From a virus: a DNA stretch of 64,000 nucleotides. How positions within the stretch are numbered: the first letter of the stretch is position 1; every line of letters starts with the position of its first letter. The notes beneath the pieces were generated by a model. The model was not told the DNA's origin, did no database searches, and was given only the letters and a program-made list of their open reading frames with translations. This document shows positions 52,301-61,240 of this stretch, piece by piece. The stretch is taken from the IMG/VR virus record IMGVR_UViG_3300024502_000011, positions 60,015 through 124,014 of that record; one strand, written 5' to 3'. Both the position numbers and the translations under genes were made by a program.

Positions 52301-54681
52301 TCTTGATTATCTGGAGGAACTGTTGGATTAATTGCTGATGTTCCCTTAATAACAAGAAAATCTTTGTCTTTTGTTACAACAAGTTTATCAATTCTATTTA
52401 AATAGTAAGCATAATCTGCCACCATTAAACTTCCAGGATTAGGTGTAACAATAGAAGTTGAATCTGTGATATATGGTCTAAAGTCAACACAATCTCTTAA
52501 ATTAAAAGTTTGCCCTGTGCTTGTTGATGTATATGTTGGAATAGTATCATAATTTGGATATGAATCAACAGTAAAGAATCCACCAGATGCTGTACTTGCA
52601 CTGTAGTAATTGTACATTACAAGAACATAACCAGTTGGTGTTGCTTGACCTTCTTTTAGTGTCAATACACCATAATCGTAAATATTATCACGTTGTCCGT
52701 TATCAATATTATAACGACTTGTAATATCTGTACCAGATGAATAATCTGCTTTTGTTGGATCTGAAGCAAACATTTTTACTTTAACTGTTCGACTTTCAAC
52801 AGTTAAATTTGTTGTATCTGAAGTATCAATATCAGGTAAAGGTAATGTAATAGTTTGGAATCCAGAAGAAATTTTGTATCTACCTCTAGCGTTAGAAGTA
52901 GTTATAGTATCACCAGAAGCTAGATCATCTAGGTTTGCAGTTTTATATTCTTTTGTTCTTTGATCGAATGTGTAGTTTGTTGCCGGATTACTACTAAAAT
53001 TCATTAGTGCAATAACAGCAATATTGTTAGAACCACCACCAGCAACTGTTACAGTAATAGAAGTTGAACTATTAAAAACAATAGTTGGCGAAGTTACAAA
53101 TGTATTTGATGTAGTATTAAATACTAAATACTTTGTTGAATCTTGTATAAATGTAATTCTAGCATCACCAGTTAAAATAGTAGCTGAGTTTGTACTTAAT
53201 GTGGCTGTAAATGTTGTATAAAATTGATAAGATAAATCAATTCCAGCAGGACTATTTGTATTCAAGAATGATTTTACAACATTTGATGAAACTGGGAATA
53301 AAAGATTAGAGAAACTTGATTCTTCTATGTAAGCACTTCCACTTGTTAGAACAACACCACAAATTTTGTTTGTGGTTGATGCAACAGCAAAACTTCTGAC
53401 TGATGAAAATACTTGACCAGAATTCATAGATACATTTGTAATATATGCTCTATAAACACCAGCAGAATCTTTTAAAATTACCTTTAATCTTGCTGTTCCA
53501 ATTTTTGTTCCAGATGCAGGAGTTGCATTATTATATAAATCAATAATTGGATTTGTTTTTGTATCAACAAAGTATGCTAAATTTTCAACCTTAACATATG
53601 AACCATAATTTAATTGAATTGGTGAATTGTTTACAGAAAACGTATCTCTTGCTTTATCAACAATTATACTTGTTGGTGCAATAGTTTCAAATTCAAAACC
53701 TTTTACATAAGCCTTACCTGGATCAAGAACAGCTTTAACAGTTGTTGAATTATTTTCCTTAATTGTAAGTGGGAAAGGTTTTACCGTATAATTACCAGAT
53801 TCATCAAATGTTCTTCTTGCTAAAGTTTTTTCTAATTCAGCATATGCTGGAAATTTAACTTGTTGAACAATATTACCATCTTCTAATCGTACTAATAATA
53901 TGAAATCTTTATTAGCTGAAGTTCCTGTTGCTGGATTTGCAGCAATCCCAAGTTGCAATTCAATTTTATATCTATCTGCACCTGGAGCTAAGTAATTGAA
54001 AGAACCAGTTGAATTATCTAATAGTGATGAATCATCATTTTCATCAATTAAACTCTCAACAACATTTAAACCAACTGAACATGTTGGTACAGCAGTATCT
54101 GTAGTTAAGTCTGATAATTTTGTAATGGCAACTTGTTGATCAACAATTACAAAGAATCCCTTAGTATAAAAAATACCAGATTGAATAGTTACAGCAGATG
54201 CATCACCTGTAAAACTTGATGAAACAATTTGTGCTTGAGAAGTTGCAACATTTGTTGCTTCATTAACAACACCAATAACTTCAGATGCTTGAAATGTACC
54301 AGAAATAACTTTGATATAAATTTTTGGATTTGCTGATGTACCAAACCCACTTGTTTTAATAACTCTTGCTTGTGCAGCAGATGTATTTCCACGAAGTAAC
54401 ACACCATCAAATGTTGATGATAAAAGTTGATTACCACCATAAACATTTTCTAATACAAGATATTTAACTTTAGAATCAAAAGATGTCTGACCACCCAAAA
54501 CCATACTACCATCTTGAAAAATATGATTTCCAAAACGCTGAATTTGATTTTGTAGAATAGTTTGAGCTTGTGTTAATTCTCTTGCCTGAACTGCACGTCC
54601 AGGTCTAAATAGCACTCTTAGAAATTTCTTTGCTTCAGAAAAATCATCAAAATATGGTGGTGCGTTAAAATTAATTGCCAT
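49327..54681 (-). CDS. Giant DUF4815-type virion protein
   Basis: 1784 residues, the largest protein of the window. The N-terminus (FNAPPYFDDFSEAKKFLRVL and FRPGRAVQARELTQAQTILQ then IQRFGNHIFQDGSMVL) is the DUF4815 signature seen in marine myoviruses. The middle contains many beta-domains, the shared GYTSNPSVTV repeat (about residues 1275-1345) and a small collagen-like insert (GATGPTGATG, about 1610). Location between gp8 and the neck genes makes a baseplate-wedge or short-fibre role (T4 gp10-like position) likely, though no direct similarity to gp10 is visible. Confidence 0.8.
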   Translation of the reverse strand: MAINFNAPPYFDDFSEAKKFLRVLFRPGRAVQARELTQAQTILQNQIQRFGNHIFQDGSMVLGGQTSFDSKVKYLVLENVYGGNQLLSSTFDGVLLRGNTSAAQARVIKTSGFGTSANPKIYIKVISGTFQASEVIGVVNEATNVATSQAQIVSSSFTGDASAVTIQSGIFYTKGFFVIVDQQVAITKLSDLTTDTAVPTCSVGLNVVESLIDENDDSSLLDNSTGSFNYLAPGADRYKIELQLGIAANPATGTSANKDFILLVRLEDGNIVQQVKFPAYAELEKTLARRTFDESGNYTVKPFPLTIKENNSTTVKAVLDPGKAYVKGFEFETIAPTSIIVDKARDTFSVNNSPIQLNYGSYVKVENLAYFVDTKTNPIIDLYNNATPASGTKIGTARLKVILKDSAGVYRAYITNVSMNSGQVFSSVRSFAVASTTNKICGVVLTSGSAYIEESSFSNLLFPVSSNVVKSFLNTNSPAGIDLSYQFYTTFTATLSTNSATILTGDARITFIQDSTKYLVFNTTSNTFVTSPTIVFNSSTSITVTVAGGGSNNIAVIALMNFSSNPATNYTFDQRTKEYKTANLDDLASGDTITTSNARGRYKISSGFQTITLPLPDIDTSDTTNLTVESRTVKVKMFASDPTKADYSSGTDITSRYNIDNGQRDNIYDYGVLTLKEGQATPTGYVLVMYNYYSASTASGGFFTVDSYPNYDTIPTYTSTSTGQTFNLRDCVDFRPYITDSTSIVTPNPGSLMVADYAYYLNRIDKLVVTKDKDFLVIKGTSAINPTVPPDNQDAMTLYVLTVPAYTYNVKDIKVKYIENKRYTMRDIGKLEKRIENLEFYNALNLLEQDTQSFDVTDSGGNDRFKNGFVVDNFSGHAVGDVLNSDYKCSMDFNKKQLRAPFSSTPVEIAKDTLTNTVQTGTLITLTYDKTVFARQPYASKTVNVNPYNFFSFIGNVSLDPNSDTWHDTTNRPDVVINNVGENDAWVSNTQPFQTQWNDWEDNWTGTQTLTETYQSGAFVFDWENNGGSIYQLGPAVTTTRTVRTGERRRTGSVTEYVPETITKVVDDKIVNIGVVPYIRSKTVRFIAKALKPNTRVYGFFDDVAITCTFDTQYQISGNPNNGQTNAQGEISGTFTITAGTFKTGSRKFKLTDSSTNNLAATTTAAETNYFAEGTLITREKTVVSTRTMVPRTRTVEDVITISEPISVPDYVDPLAQTFLVPSNTYPNGMFMESVDIFFQTKDVNVPVTLQIRPTLNGYPSAYDIVPFSEVTMQPYGKVSTVSITNPGASYTVAPTITFSAPNLSNGVQATATATISGGQITAITITNPGYGYTSNPSVTVTRGVGDTTGVNGAVSAVITDYVKTTDLATAAKVATNFKFSSPVYLPPGEYAIVLITNTDKYNVYVSEIGQLNITSVDQGQIISTQPYAGSFFKSQNARTWTAVQEEDLMFTINRCSFNQTSGTAVFKNTAMASSKPYHLFKTTSQEINFGNNKVSWQYKPSSDGTVAGIASSYTDYYSNNNTYLSTEKRVNNAGSLVLQATLTSSNNQVSPVIDTERLSVIAVENVINNISSVTTSTVGATGFISASSVVYVDNGENFDNNNVIQIWNEKMLITGGGGATGPTGATGFVVSRGYLGTGATAVTGATGVNNLSKDETYKSGGGAYAKYITRRITLAEGFDSTGIKVLLSSFAPSPSSIEVYYKILTTSDSLTFSEKPYVKMTEDVVPTNANIDTQSKFIDRQFSAGLSGTALDPFTVFVIKIVMKTTDKTVVPIIKDLRAIAVA

Positions 54682-54701
54682 AGTTATTTAATACCTAAGT
54701 A

Positions 54702-54709
54702 TATTTATT
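54702..54709 (-). promoter_or_regulatory. Variant late promoter of the DUF4815 gene
   Basis: AATAAATA on the minus strand, 20 bases ahead of the start; one mismatch, A+T-rich setting. Confidence 0.4.
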
Positions 54710-56381
54710 AGAATTCTAATACGATTCTTATTTCTTCTGTTTGATCTGATGCTCTATTAATTGGTCTTCTATTTTCAAGATAAATTACATCACCATAGTA
54801 TTCTTGTGAACCCAATTTTGTAGCGGTTGCAATTGTAGCTGAATTTGTTCCATCGCTAATACTATTGGATGCAGCAAATTGACCAACAACTTCATTTACT
54901 AGAACATATGCTGGATCTGGACTTGATGCTGGTGTATATTGAACAATTTTAGCTGATTTTCCGCCAGATGCGGTAATTGTTGAATCAATTGTAAACGATC
55001 CAGGAGTTGAGTTTGTTGTTAATTCAAATTTATAAAGATTATTTTCTGAAGTAGAATTAGTTAAAATTCCATATACAGATGACGTAGTTGGTCGTTGATC
55101 TGGTGAGATTGTCCAATCTCTATCAACCAAAAGTGTATTATTAGTTGTTGAATAACCAATAATTTTTCTTCTTTCACCTTTTGCTGGACCGGAAATTATA
55201 GTAATTTCTTTTCCTAATAATGTAGAAGTTGGTGTTGTTGCAATTCTAATATTATTGTTGGCTGTAATTGGATTTGTTGATGATGAAAATCCACTTAAAT
55301 ATGTTATTACTGGAAATGATGAAGAAACATATCCTGCTGATGTTCCTGTTGAATTTAGTTCAACTGGATCAACAATAATACCAATTCTTCTATAGTCATT
55401 TAATGTGATTAATTGACTACTTTCCGAACCAGAAAGTTCAACATAAATCATTACAGCAACACCACCTAATTCCGAAACTGCATCAAAACCATGTCCACCT
55501 TTTGGACTTAGTATTGCACGAACATTTAAGTTACCAGCAGAAACAGTGATTGTTGGTTCTTTATAATATCCAGTACCAACTGTGGATAATTTAATTGGTG
55601 TTACAACAGAACCACCAGAAATTGTAATTGTTTGTGAAACTGCTTGAGTTCCACCTTTATGTGGAGATGGAATAGTTATTGTTGGTGCTACCGAATAACC
55701 AGAACCAGCACTAATTACATCAATAACTTCAATTGCACCATCTCTTGCTGCGGATTGAACTGCCCACTGTCTGCTGCTATCATTATATTTAACTGTTTTA
55801 ACAGGAATCCAATCTGATGTGACAAACTTCAACATGTCAGCATCACTAACACTATACATAAATTTCCAAATGTATCCATCTGAACAATAAATTAATCCAT
55901 TGTTTCCAGAAGTATCACCTTCACCTGTTCCTGTATCAATTGTAGAAGGATCAATAGTTGATGCTGCACCAATATTATTATTTACACACTTATAAATTCT
56001 ATATTCGTCGTTTGTTGTAGTTACAACATAAAATGGTGTAACATCACTTGGACTTAATGCACCAGCACTTGTTCTATTAACAGTTGCAAACAAATCAATG
56101 TCATGTGAATACTCTCTGTAATAAACACCTGTTGTCCAATTATAACGTCTAATAGCATGAGTAATATTATTTGCTTGTAATTTCTTCATGAAAATAATAT
56201 CTTCATGAATATAATATTGCACATCTGGAGAATCAACTGGAACGGTTGGTGACAAATCATCATTCCATGTGGTTGATTTTCCAATAAACAAATAATAACT
56301 AGTTGGTGATGTTTCATCAAATGATTCAACAAATTGTTTAGCTGTTGAAAGACGAATTTTATTTGTAACAATAGCTGGCAT
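54708..56381 (-). CDS. gp8: Baseplate wedge subunit gp8
   Basis: 557 residues (T4 gp8 has 334). Both ends follow T4 gp8: ITHAIRRYNWTTGVYYREY and YCSDGYIWKFMYSVSDADM near the N-terminal third, and the C-terminus GDVIYLENRRPINRASDQTEEIRIVLEF against T4 'GEMIYMENRPPI...DQTEEINI'. The extra length is an insertion (about residues 215-500) that includes the shared SAGSGYSVAPTITI repeat and other beta-domains. It is a structural part of the hexagonal baseplate. Confidence 0.88.
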   Translation of the reverse strand: MPAIVTNKIRLSTAKQFVESFDETSPTSYYLFIGKSTTWNDDLSPTVPVDSPDVQYYIHEDIIFMKKLQANNITHAIRRYNWTTGVYYREYSHDIDLFATVNRTSAGALSPSDVTPFYVVTTTNDEYRIYKCVNNNIGAASTIDPSTIDTGTGEGDTSGNNGLIYCSDGYIWKFMYSVSDADMLKFVTSDWIPVKTVKYNDSSRQWAVQSAARDGAIEVIDVISAGSGYSVAPTITIPSPHKGGTQAVSQTITISGGSVVTPIKLSTVGTGYYKEPTITVSAGNLNVRAILSPKGGHGFDAVSELGGVAVMIYVELSGSESSQLITLNDYRRIGIIVDPVELNSTGTSAGYVSSSFPVITYLSGFSSSTNPITANNNIRIATTPTSTLLGKEITIISGPAKGERRKIIGYSTTNNTLLVDRDWTISPDQRPTTSSVYGILTNSTSENNLYKFELTTNSTPGSFTIDSTITASGGKSAKIVQYTPASSPDPAYVLVNEVVGQFAASNSISDGTNSATIATATKLGSQEYYGDVIYLENRRPINRASDQTEEIRIVLEF

Positions 56382-56402
56382 TTCTAATAAATCCTTTTTT
56401 AT

Positions 56403-56410
56403 TATTTATA
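56403..56410 (-). promoter_or_regulatory. T4-type late promoter of gp8
   Basis: TATAAATA on the minus strand, 21 bases ahead of the gp8 start, with AAAGGATT as ribosome-binding site. It overlaps the end of the gp7-like gene. Confidence 0.8.
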
Positions 56411-58550
56411 TCTGTTTAATAGTAATAAAAGCTTCACGATTTAAATTAGTTCGTTCAGCTAAACCATTTGGTTTAATAAAATCATTGATTAATTTATTCT
56501 CAACAATTTTCATTGGAGTGTTTGATAATGTATATAAATCATCAGCATAATAATTAGTATTATATGCAGTTTCTGTATATTGATTTGGATTGTAGTATGT
56601 TACAGGAGTAAAACTTTCAACTAATTGTAAGTTTTCCCAACCCTGATATCCAGGAATATTAAATCTATCAGTATTTATCCATTCTAAAGTATTACCATAA
56701 GCTTTTTGAACATTTTGTATTTTAATTTTTCTATATGAATTAGGTACATCTATAGTATTTAAAATAAAACTTTTAACATCAAAACTTAATACTTTAAATG
56801 GATAGAAAAATTCTGGATATTCTTGTGGTGAACCATATTTATTTAATGAAAACGAATTAAATAATGATATAATACCAAAAAACACCATTCCAGCAGGATT
56901 TAATAAATCTTTTACAATATCTCTATAATCAGAATAGTCTTCTTCTGATTTTAGCACATAAGAAAAATCTTGATAATAATCATCTTGAATGTACTTATTC
57001 CAAGAAACAAAACCATCTGTATTTGCAAATTGTCCAGGTTCAATTCCTAAAGTTTGTGGAGTAAATTGAATTTGTGCTAAATTTAAATATGCTGTTGCTA
57101 CAGCAGTTCTTTCTGCTGCAATTGTACTATTAAATGTTATTGTAGGTGTATTCTTGTATCCAGAACCATTATCAGTAATTGTTATTCCTGTAACAACTTT
57201 TTTACCTGTTGATGGATCTGTTGATGTTTGAACAGATACAGTTGCAGTTGTTCCAGATGGTGGTGCTGATACTGTAGCAGTAATAGTTGCACCTGATGGA
57301 TATAAACCACCATCGTTGATAACAATTTCTTGAACTTTTCTAGTTGTTCCAATTACTGAAGGTGGAATATATGCTTTAAATGTTCCAGATGATGAAAGTT
57401 GATTATAATTTAAAATTCCATGATCAATTATATCAAATGATTTTAATTTTCCTTCAGTATCCAATCCAGTAATTCTAACAATTATATTTGTTGCTGTTTT
57501 TAGAGCAGGAATATCAACATATGAATTATCAATCGTAATTTCGTCACCAACAGTATAAATTGCTGAACTAGATTGCAATTCACCTTTTCTTAATAAACTA
57601 GGTGATCCAGCAACAGTAACTACAACATCAGTAGTTTCTATTAAATCAAAATCATCAAAATATGATATTGTCTCACCATATACAAAATTTTCTGATAAAT
57701 CCTCAACAAACAATTCAAAGAATACTACAGGATTTCCATCAATAATATGTTCAGTTGCATTAACTCTTGAAATTACAGCAATAGCTTCTGATGTATTACC
57801 TTTAATTCTTTTATTTAAGTAATTAACATCACTATTTCTTTTAATAGTAATAAATTTATATTCAGTCCATTTACCATCAGAAACTCTTAACATATCCTTT
57901 TTAGGATAATAAAATTCTAGATCGCTATTATAAACGCTTCTGAAGAAATAACGAAAACTATCTTCTGTTCCTTTAGCTTTAACAAAATCAGCTAAACCTT
58001 TTATTGTTAAAGCTTTATTTGCTGTTAAAATTTTTGGATAATCTGGTGATATTTCACCAATCAATTTATCTAAATTTGGATTTTCTGTTAATAAACTTCC
58101 AGTATTTACATGTAATATTTCAGTTACAGTTGTATCTGTAAAATTTATTTGATTTCCAATTGCTGTAGTAAATATTCCACTAGTAACAACAATATTTACA
58201 TATGCGGTTATGTTTGTAATTTTTTCATACGATACAACATAACCTTTAGAAACCACAACACCATTCACATTACTTTGAACTATTTCATCTTTATAATCTG
58301 TATAATTTTGGGAAAATGATGCTTCATCTTCAATACTAGCAAAAGATAATTTTAGTTTTATAACTCCGGAATTATATTTCTGTGTAATATCACGAGATTT
58401 TTCTAATGATTGAGTTACTTGATATGGTCCATAGTTACTTTCAACATATTCAAAATATTTCTTAATAAAAGTTACATATTTTTCAAAATTTGTACGGACA
58501 TATCTTGATAATTGCTTGTCAATAAAAATTGATATTTTTTTATCTTGCAT
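56406..58550 (-). CDS. gp7: Baseplate wedge protein, gp7-like
   Basis: 714 residues (T4 gp7 has 1032). Similarity to T4 gp7 is in the latter's C-terminal third: KKYFEYVESNYGPYQVTQSL, FVKAKGTEDSFRYFFRSVYNSDLE (T4: 'STKGIEASYKFLFKVLYNEEVE') and YRDIVKDLLNPAGMVFFGIISLF. The large N-terminal beta-domains of T4 gp7 are missing and a GYKNTPTITF repeat block is present near 430-490. Position between gp6 and gp8 fits. Overlaps gp6 by 11 bp. Confidence 0.8.
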   Translation of the reverse strand: MQDKKISIFIDKQLSRYVRTNFEKYVTFIKKYFEYVESNYGPYQVTQSLEKSRDITQKYNSGVIKLKLSFASIEDEASFSQNYTDYKDEIVQSNVNGVVVSKGYVVSYEKITNITAYVNIVVTSGIFTTAIGNQINFTDTTVTEILHVNTGSLLTENPNLDKLIGEISPDYPKILTANKALTIKGLADFVKAKGTEDSFRYFFRSVYNSDLEFYYPKKDMLRVSDGKWTEYKFITIKRNSDVNYLNKRIKGNTSEAIAVISRVNATEHIIDGNPVVFFELFVEDLSENFVYGETISYFDDFDLIETTDVVVTVAGSPSLLRKGELQSSSAIYTVGDEITIDNSYVDIPALKTATNIIVRITGLDTEGKLKSFDIIDHGILNYNQLSSSGTFKAYIPPSVIGTTRKVQEIVINDGGLYPSGATITATVSAPPSGTTATVSVQTSTDPSTGKKVVTGITITDNGSGYKNTPTITFNSTIAAERTAVATAYLNLAQIQFTPQTLGIEPGQFANTDGFVSWNKYIQDDYYQDFSYVLKSEEDYSDYRDIVKDLLNPAGMVFFGIISLFNSFSLNKYGSPQEYPEFFYPFKVLSFDVKSFILNTIDVPNSYRKIKIQNVQKAYGNTLEWINTDRFNIPGYQGWENLQLVESFTPVTYYNPNQYTETAYNTNYYADDLYTLSNTPMKIVENKLINDFIKPNGLAERTNLNREAFITIKQI

Positions 58551-60276
58551 CTAAATCTTCCGCTGTAACTGTGAAGTTTTCTGGATTTAATAATATAATA
58601 TCTTCTCTTTTTGCCAAAATATCATTTTCATATGGTGTTGCTTCAATATTTAATGTAGTCTCAATCAAACTTGATGGTAAAATACTTTCAATAATAATTG
58701 AACCAGTTTCATAATTTACTGTTCCAACATTATTTTTCATTACAATTTTATTGCCACCTTGATAACGAATAATTCTAATAACACCTAAACCATCATCATC
58801 GAGGAAAAATACATCCCCGCTATTATAAGTAATAGTTGGATCTTGTGATACTACAAATCCATTTGAAATAATTGAACTAGTTTTAATTCTATTATTAAAT
58901 GATATTTCAATTTTATTAATTGTGTTTAATGTTACTTCATTTTTTCTAACAAGTGAGATATTTGTTATGTTACTAATGATTCCAACATCTACATTATCAA
59001 TTAAATATAAAAATTTAGAATATCTAAACGAAGTTTCAAAATTACTTAATTCTTTTTGGGCAAATAAATTAACTTGAAGTTTCAATTTAGAAACAACTTC
59101 ATTTTTAGTTAGTGTTGTTTTTCTTCTATCATATACTAATTTTGTGTTAATTTTTAAGTAAATATATTTTGGATCAACTAATTCTGGAATAACAGATACA
59201 ATATTTTTTGTATTTAATATTGTATTCTTAATAGAAGCTTTTTGTAAACTATTTAATGTTTCTTCACCAACAGGCTTAATAGCAATAAATACCTTTCCAT
59301 AAACAGGATGTGGTAATTGATCTTGTCCCCCCCAAACAGAAACTGCCTCAACATTAGGAACATCTCTTAAAATTAAAGTTCTATAATCAGTTGTAGTTAC
59401 CGCTCTATTTTGACCTTCAAAATTTCTAGGTGCTAGAAATTTAATTGAATCCGTTGATTCTCTACTTGAACCACCAAATGATGTCACGCTACTATTAATT
59501 GTAATATTTTGTGGTGGTGTAAAGGAAGTTGCTCCATTTGCGGCAGCACCAGCAGATACTTTATATTCGACTGTTATAACATTACCAGATTCTAATGCTT
59601 TACCTAAAATACCATCACCAAATAAAATTCTATAGTTATAATTAGAATCTTCTTCTAGGTAATAAATTTTAGAATCTGGTTCAACTGTAGTTAAATTTGT
59701 ATTCAATGTATAAACTTCAGAACCAGAAGTTGCGTTTTGTTGAACAGATACTTTTAAAGTTGAAGTATCTATTTCTGAATTTGGTATAACAAATTTTTGT
59801 GTTATATCTGTTAAATTAACAACAAATTTATTAGTTACAGTTCTTCCTTCATATACGACTATGCTTTGTGCAACATTAGCAGTTAAAGATATGTCTTCAA
59901 TCGGAGAAAAATAATAACCTACTCCATCCACATCAGTAGTAAAATATGAATTTCTAGAAACAGATTGATTAACTGAAGATGTAACATTTAGAATTGTTGA
60001 AGAAGATCTTGTTGATCTTGGAGTATACCCAAGTAATTTTGCATGTGAGATTACATTTTCTCTTTTAATTGCAGTGTCAAGAAATGATTCATTAGCTACC
60101 ATATTTGTATAATATGATAACATATATGTGTTATATGCAAGAATATCAATTAATGTTGAGAGAGCAGAACCTTCAAAATTATAATCAGTAAATTCAGTCT
60201 GATTTTTTAAGAAATTTTTAATATTAGCTTTGATACCATCAAAATCTAATTCTGTAAGTAATAGATTTGTTGCCAT
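58540..60276 (-). CDS. gp6: Baseplate wedge subunit gp6
   Basis: 578 residues (T4 gp6 has 660; gpJ family). FEGSALSTLIDILAYNTYMLSYYTNMVANESFLDTA and KLLGYTPRSTRSS are the typical N-terminal blocks; FLAPRNFEGQNRAVTTTDYRTLILRDVPNVEAVSVWGGQD and the GKVFIAIKPVGEE strand follow as in gp6/J proteins. It forms the inner ring of the baseplate with gp7 and gp53 (and gp25). Confidence 0.95.
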   Translation of the reverse strand: MATNLLLTELDFDGIKANIKNFLKNQTEFTDYNFEGSALSTLIDILAYNTYMLSYYTNMVANESFLDTAIKRENVISHAKLLGYTPRSTRSSSTILNVTSSVNQSVSRNSYFTTDVDGVGYYFSPIEDISLTANVAQSIVVYEGRTVTNKFVVNLTDITQKFVIPNSEIDTSTLKVSVQQNATSGSEVYTLNTNLTTVEPDSKIYYLEEDSNYNYRILFGDGILGKALESGNVITVEYKVSAGAAANGATSFTPPQNITINSSVTSFGGSSRESTDSIKFLAPRNFEGQNRAVTTTDYRTLILRDVPNVEAVSVWGGQDQLPHPVYGKVFIAIKPVGEETLNSLQKASIKNTILNTKNIVSVIPELVDPKYIYLKINTKLVYDRRKTTLTKNEVVSKLKLQVNLFAQKELSNFETSFRYSKFLYLIDNVDVGIISNITNISLVRKNEVTLNTINKIEISFNNRIKTSSIISNGFVVSQDPTITYNSGDVFFLDDDGLGVIRIIRYQGGNKIVMKNNVGTVNYETGSIIIESILPSSLIETTLNIEATPYENDILAKREDIILLNPENFTVTAEDLDAR

Positions 60277-60666
60277 TTATCGTACTCTCTCTAAAATAAA
60301 ATCAAACTTTTGAAGTTCTGTTAGACCAACTATGAAATATTCTAATGTTACATTTAATTCATTTTCATCAATATTGATATATACTATAACATCAACTAAT
60401 GAAACTCTTGGTTCATATGCAGCAATTATCTGACGTATTGCTCTGTCTATATTTATTTCCGTTAAAAAATCAAAATTTTCAAACAAATAATCTTCTAATC
60501 CGGCACCTAATGTTGAATTAAATTTTCTTTCATACACGTTAGTGAAAATTAAATTCATTAAAGATTGTTTTATAGCTTCTTCATTTTTTCTTACAACTAA
60601 ATTTTTTGTTGTTGGGAGAAAATCGAAGTTGAAATCTAAGTCTTTATATTTTACTTTTGTAGCCAT
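60277..60666 (-). CDS. gp25: Baseplate wedge subunit gp25
   Basis: 129 residues (T4 gp25 has 132). KNLVVRKNEEAIKQSLMNLIFTNVYERKFNSTLGAGLEDYLFENF is the classic gp25/GpW-type core, including the E-R-x-F/P-x-x-G-x-G motif, with NELNVTLEYFIVGL at the end. It starts sheath polymerisation on the baseplate. It abuts gp6 with no gap. Confidence 0.95.
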   Translation of the reverse strand: MATKVKYKDLDFNFDFLPTTKNLVVRKNEEAIKQSLMNLIFTNVYERKFNSTLGAGLEDYLFENFDFLTEINIDRAIRQIIAAYEPRVSLVDVIVYINIDENELNVTLEYFIVGLTELQKFDFILERVR

Positions 60667-60678
60667 ATTTATTATTTA

Positions 60679-61239
60679 TTAGAATGGTTGAATGATACCA
60701 AAAGGTAATTTAGGCATTTTTGGTATAGTAATTGTTAAACGTCTAGAATTAACCTTTGTGATATCAAAATTTTTCAATTCATCAGCTAATTGTTGTATTT
60801 CCTGCAATTGTTGTTGACTTACATTTTCTAAATTTTCTAATAGATTTAGTGTGTTATCAATTTCATTTGATATATTTTCTAAATCTTGATTTAAATTATC
60901 TACAGTTGATGTTGTAATATTACCTTGAGAATCAACAACACTCAATGATGTTGAGTTTTGTATATTTTCTGTTTGATTGACAATTGCACTTTGTGCTGTA
61001 GTTAAAATAGATTGTATTTCTGAAGAAGTTAAATTTGATAAAGATGCAATTGTGTTATTTTTAATAGAAAATGCTTTAGAAATAGGTTTTAGTAAACTAC
61101 CAACATCTGGAACTGATATATAAGCAGCATATTTTTGAGCTTTTAGTGCTGCTTTTTGTAATTCCAAATTTATTTTAGCAATAAAAGGAACCTGATCTAC
61201 GGTTGGTATTTTTGGTATTTTTGGTATTATAAACGCCAT
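60679..61239 (-). CDS. Unknown baseplate-operon protein with coiled coil
   Basis: 186 residues between gp25 and gp5. The ends mirror one another: IIPKIPKIPTVDQVPF at the N-terminus and ITIPKMPKLPFGIIQPF at the C-terminus; between them lies a helical region with a coiled coil (about residues 115-160). Symmetric proline-rich ends could bind a common partner in the hub. I recognise no T4 homologue; the position suggests a baseplate hub or tape-measure-like accessory. Confidence 0.6.
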   Translation of the reverse strand: MAFIIPKIPKIPTVDQVPFIAKINLELQKAALKAQKYAAYISVPDVGSLLKPISKAFSIKNNTIASLSNLTSSEIQSILTTAQSAIVNQTENIQNSTSLSVVDSQGNITTSTVDNLNQDLENISNEIDNTLNLLENLENVSQQQLQEIQQLADELKNFDITKVNSRRLTITIPKMPKLPFGIIQPF

Positions 61240-61240
61240 A

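Noticed and set aside
60673-60680. AATAAATA ahead of gp25 as a late promoter
   Set aside because: One mismatch, within repeated ATTATTTATT sequence and only six bases before the ATG; indistinguishable from compositional noise.
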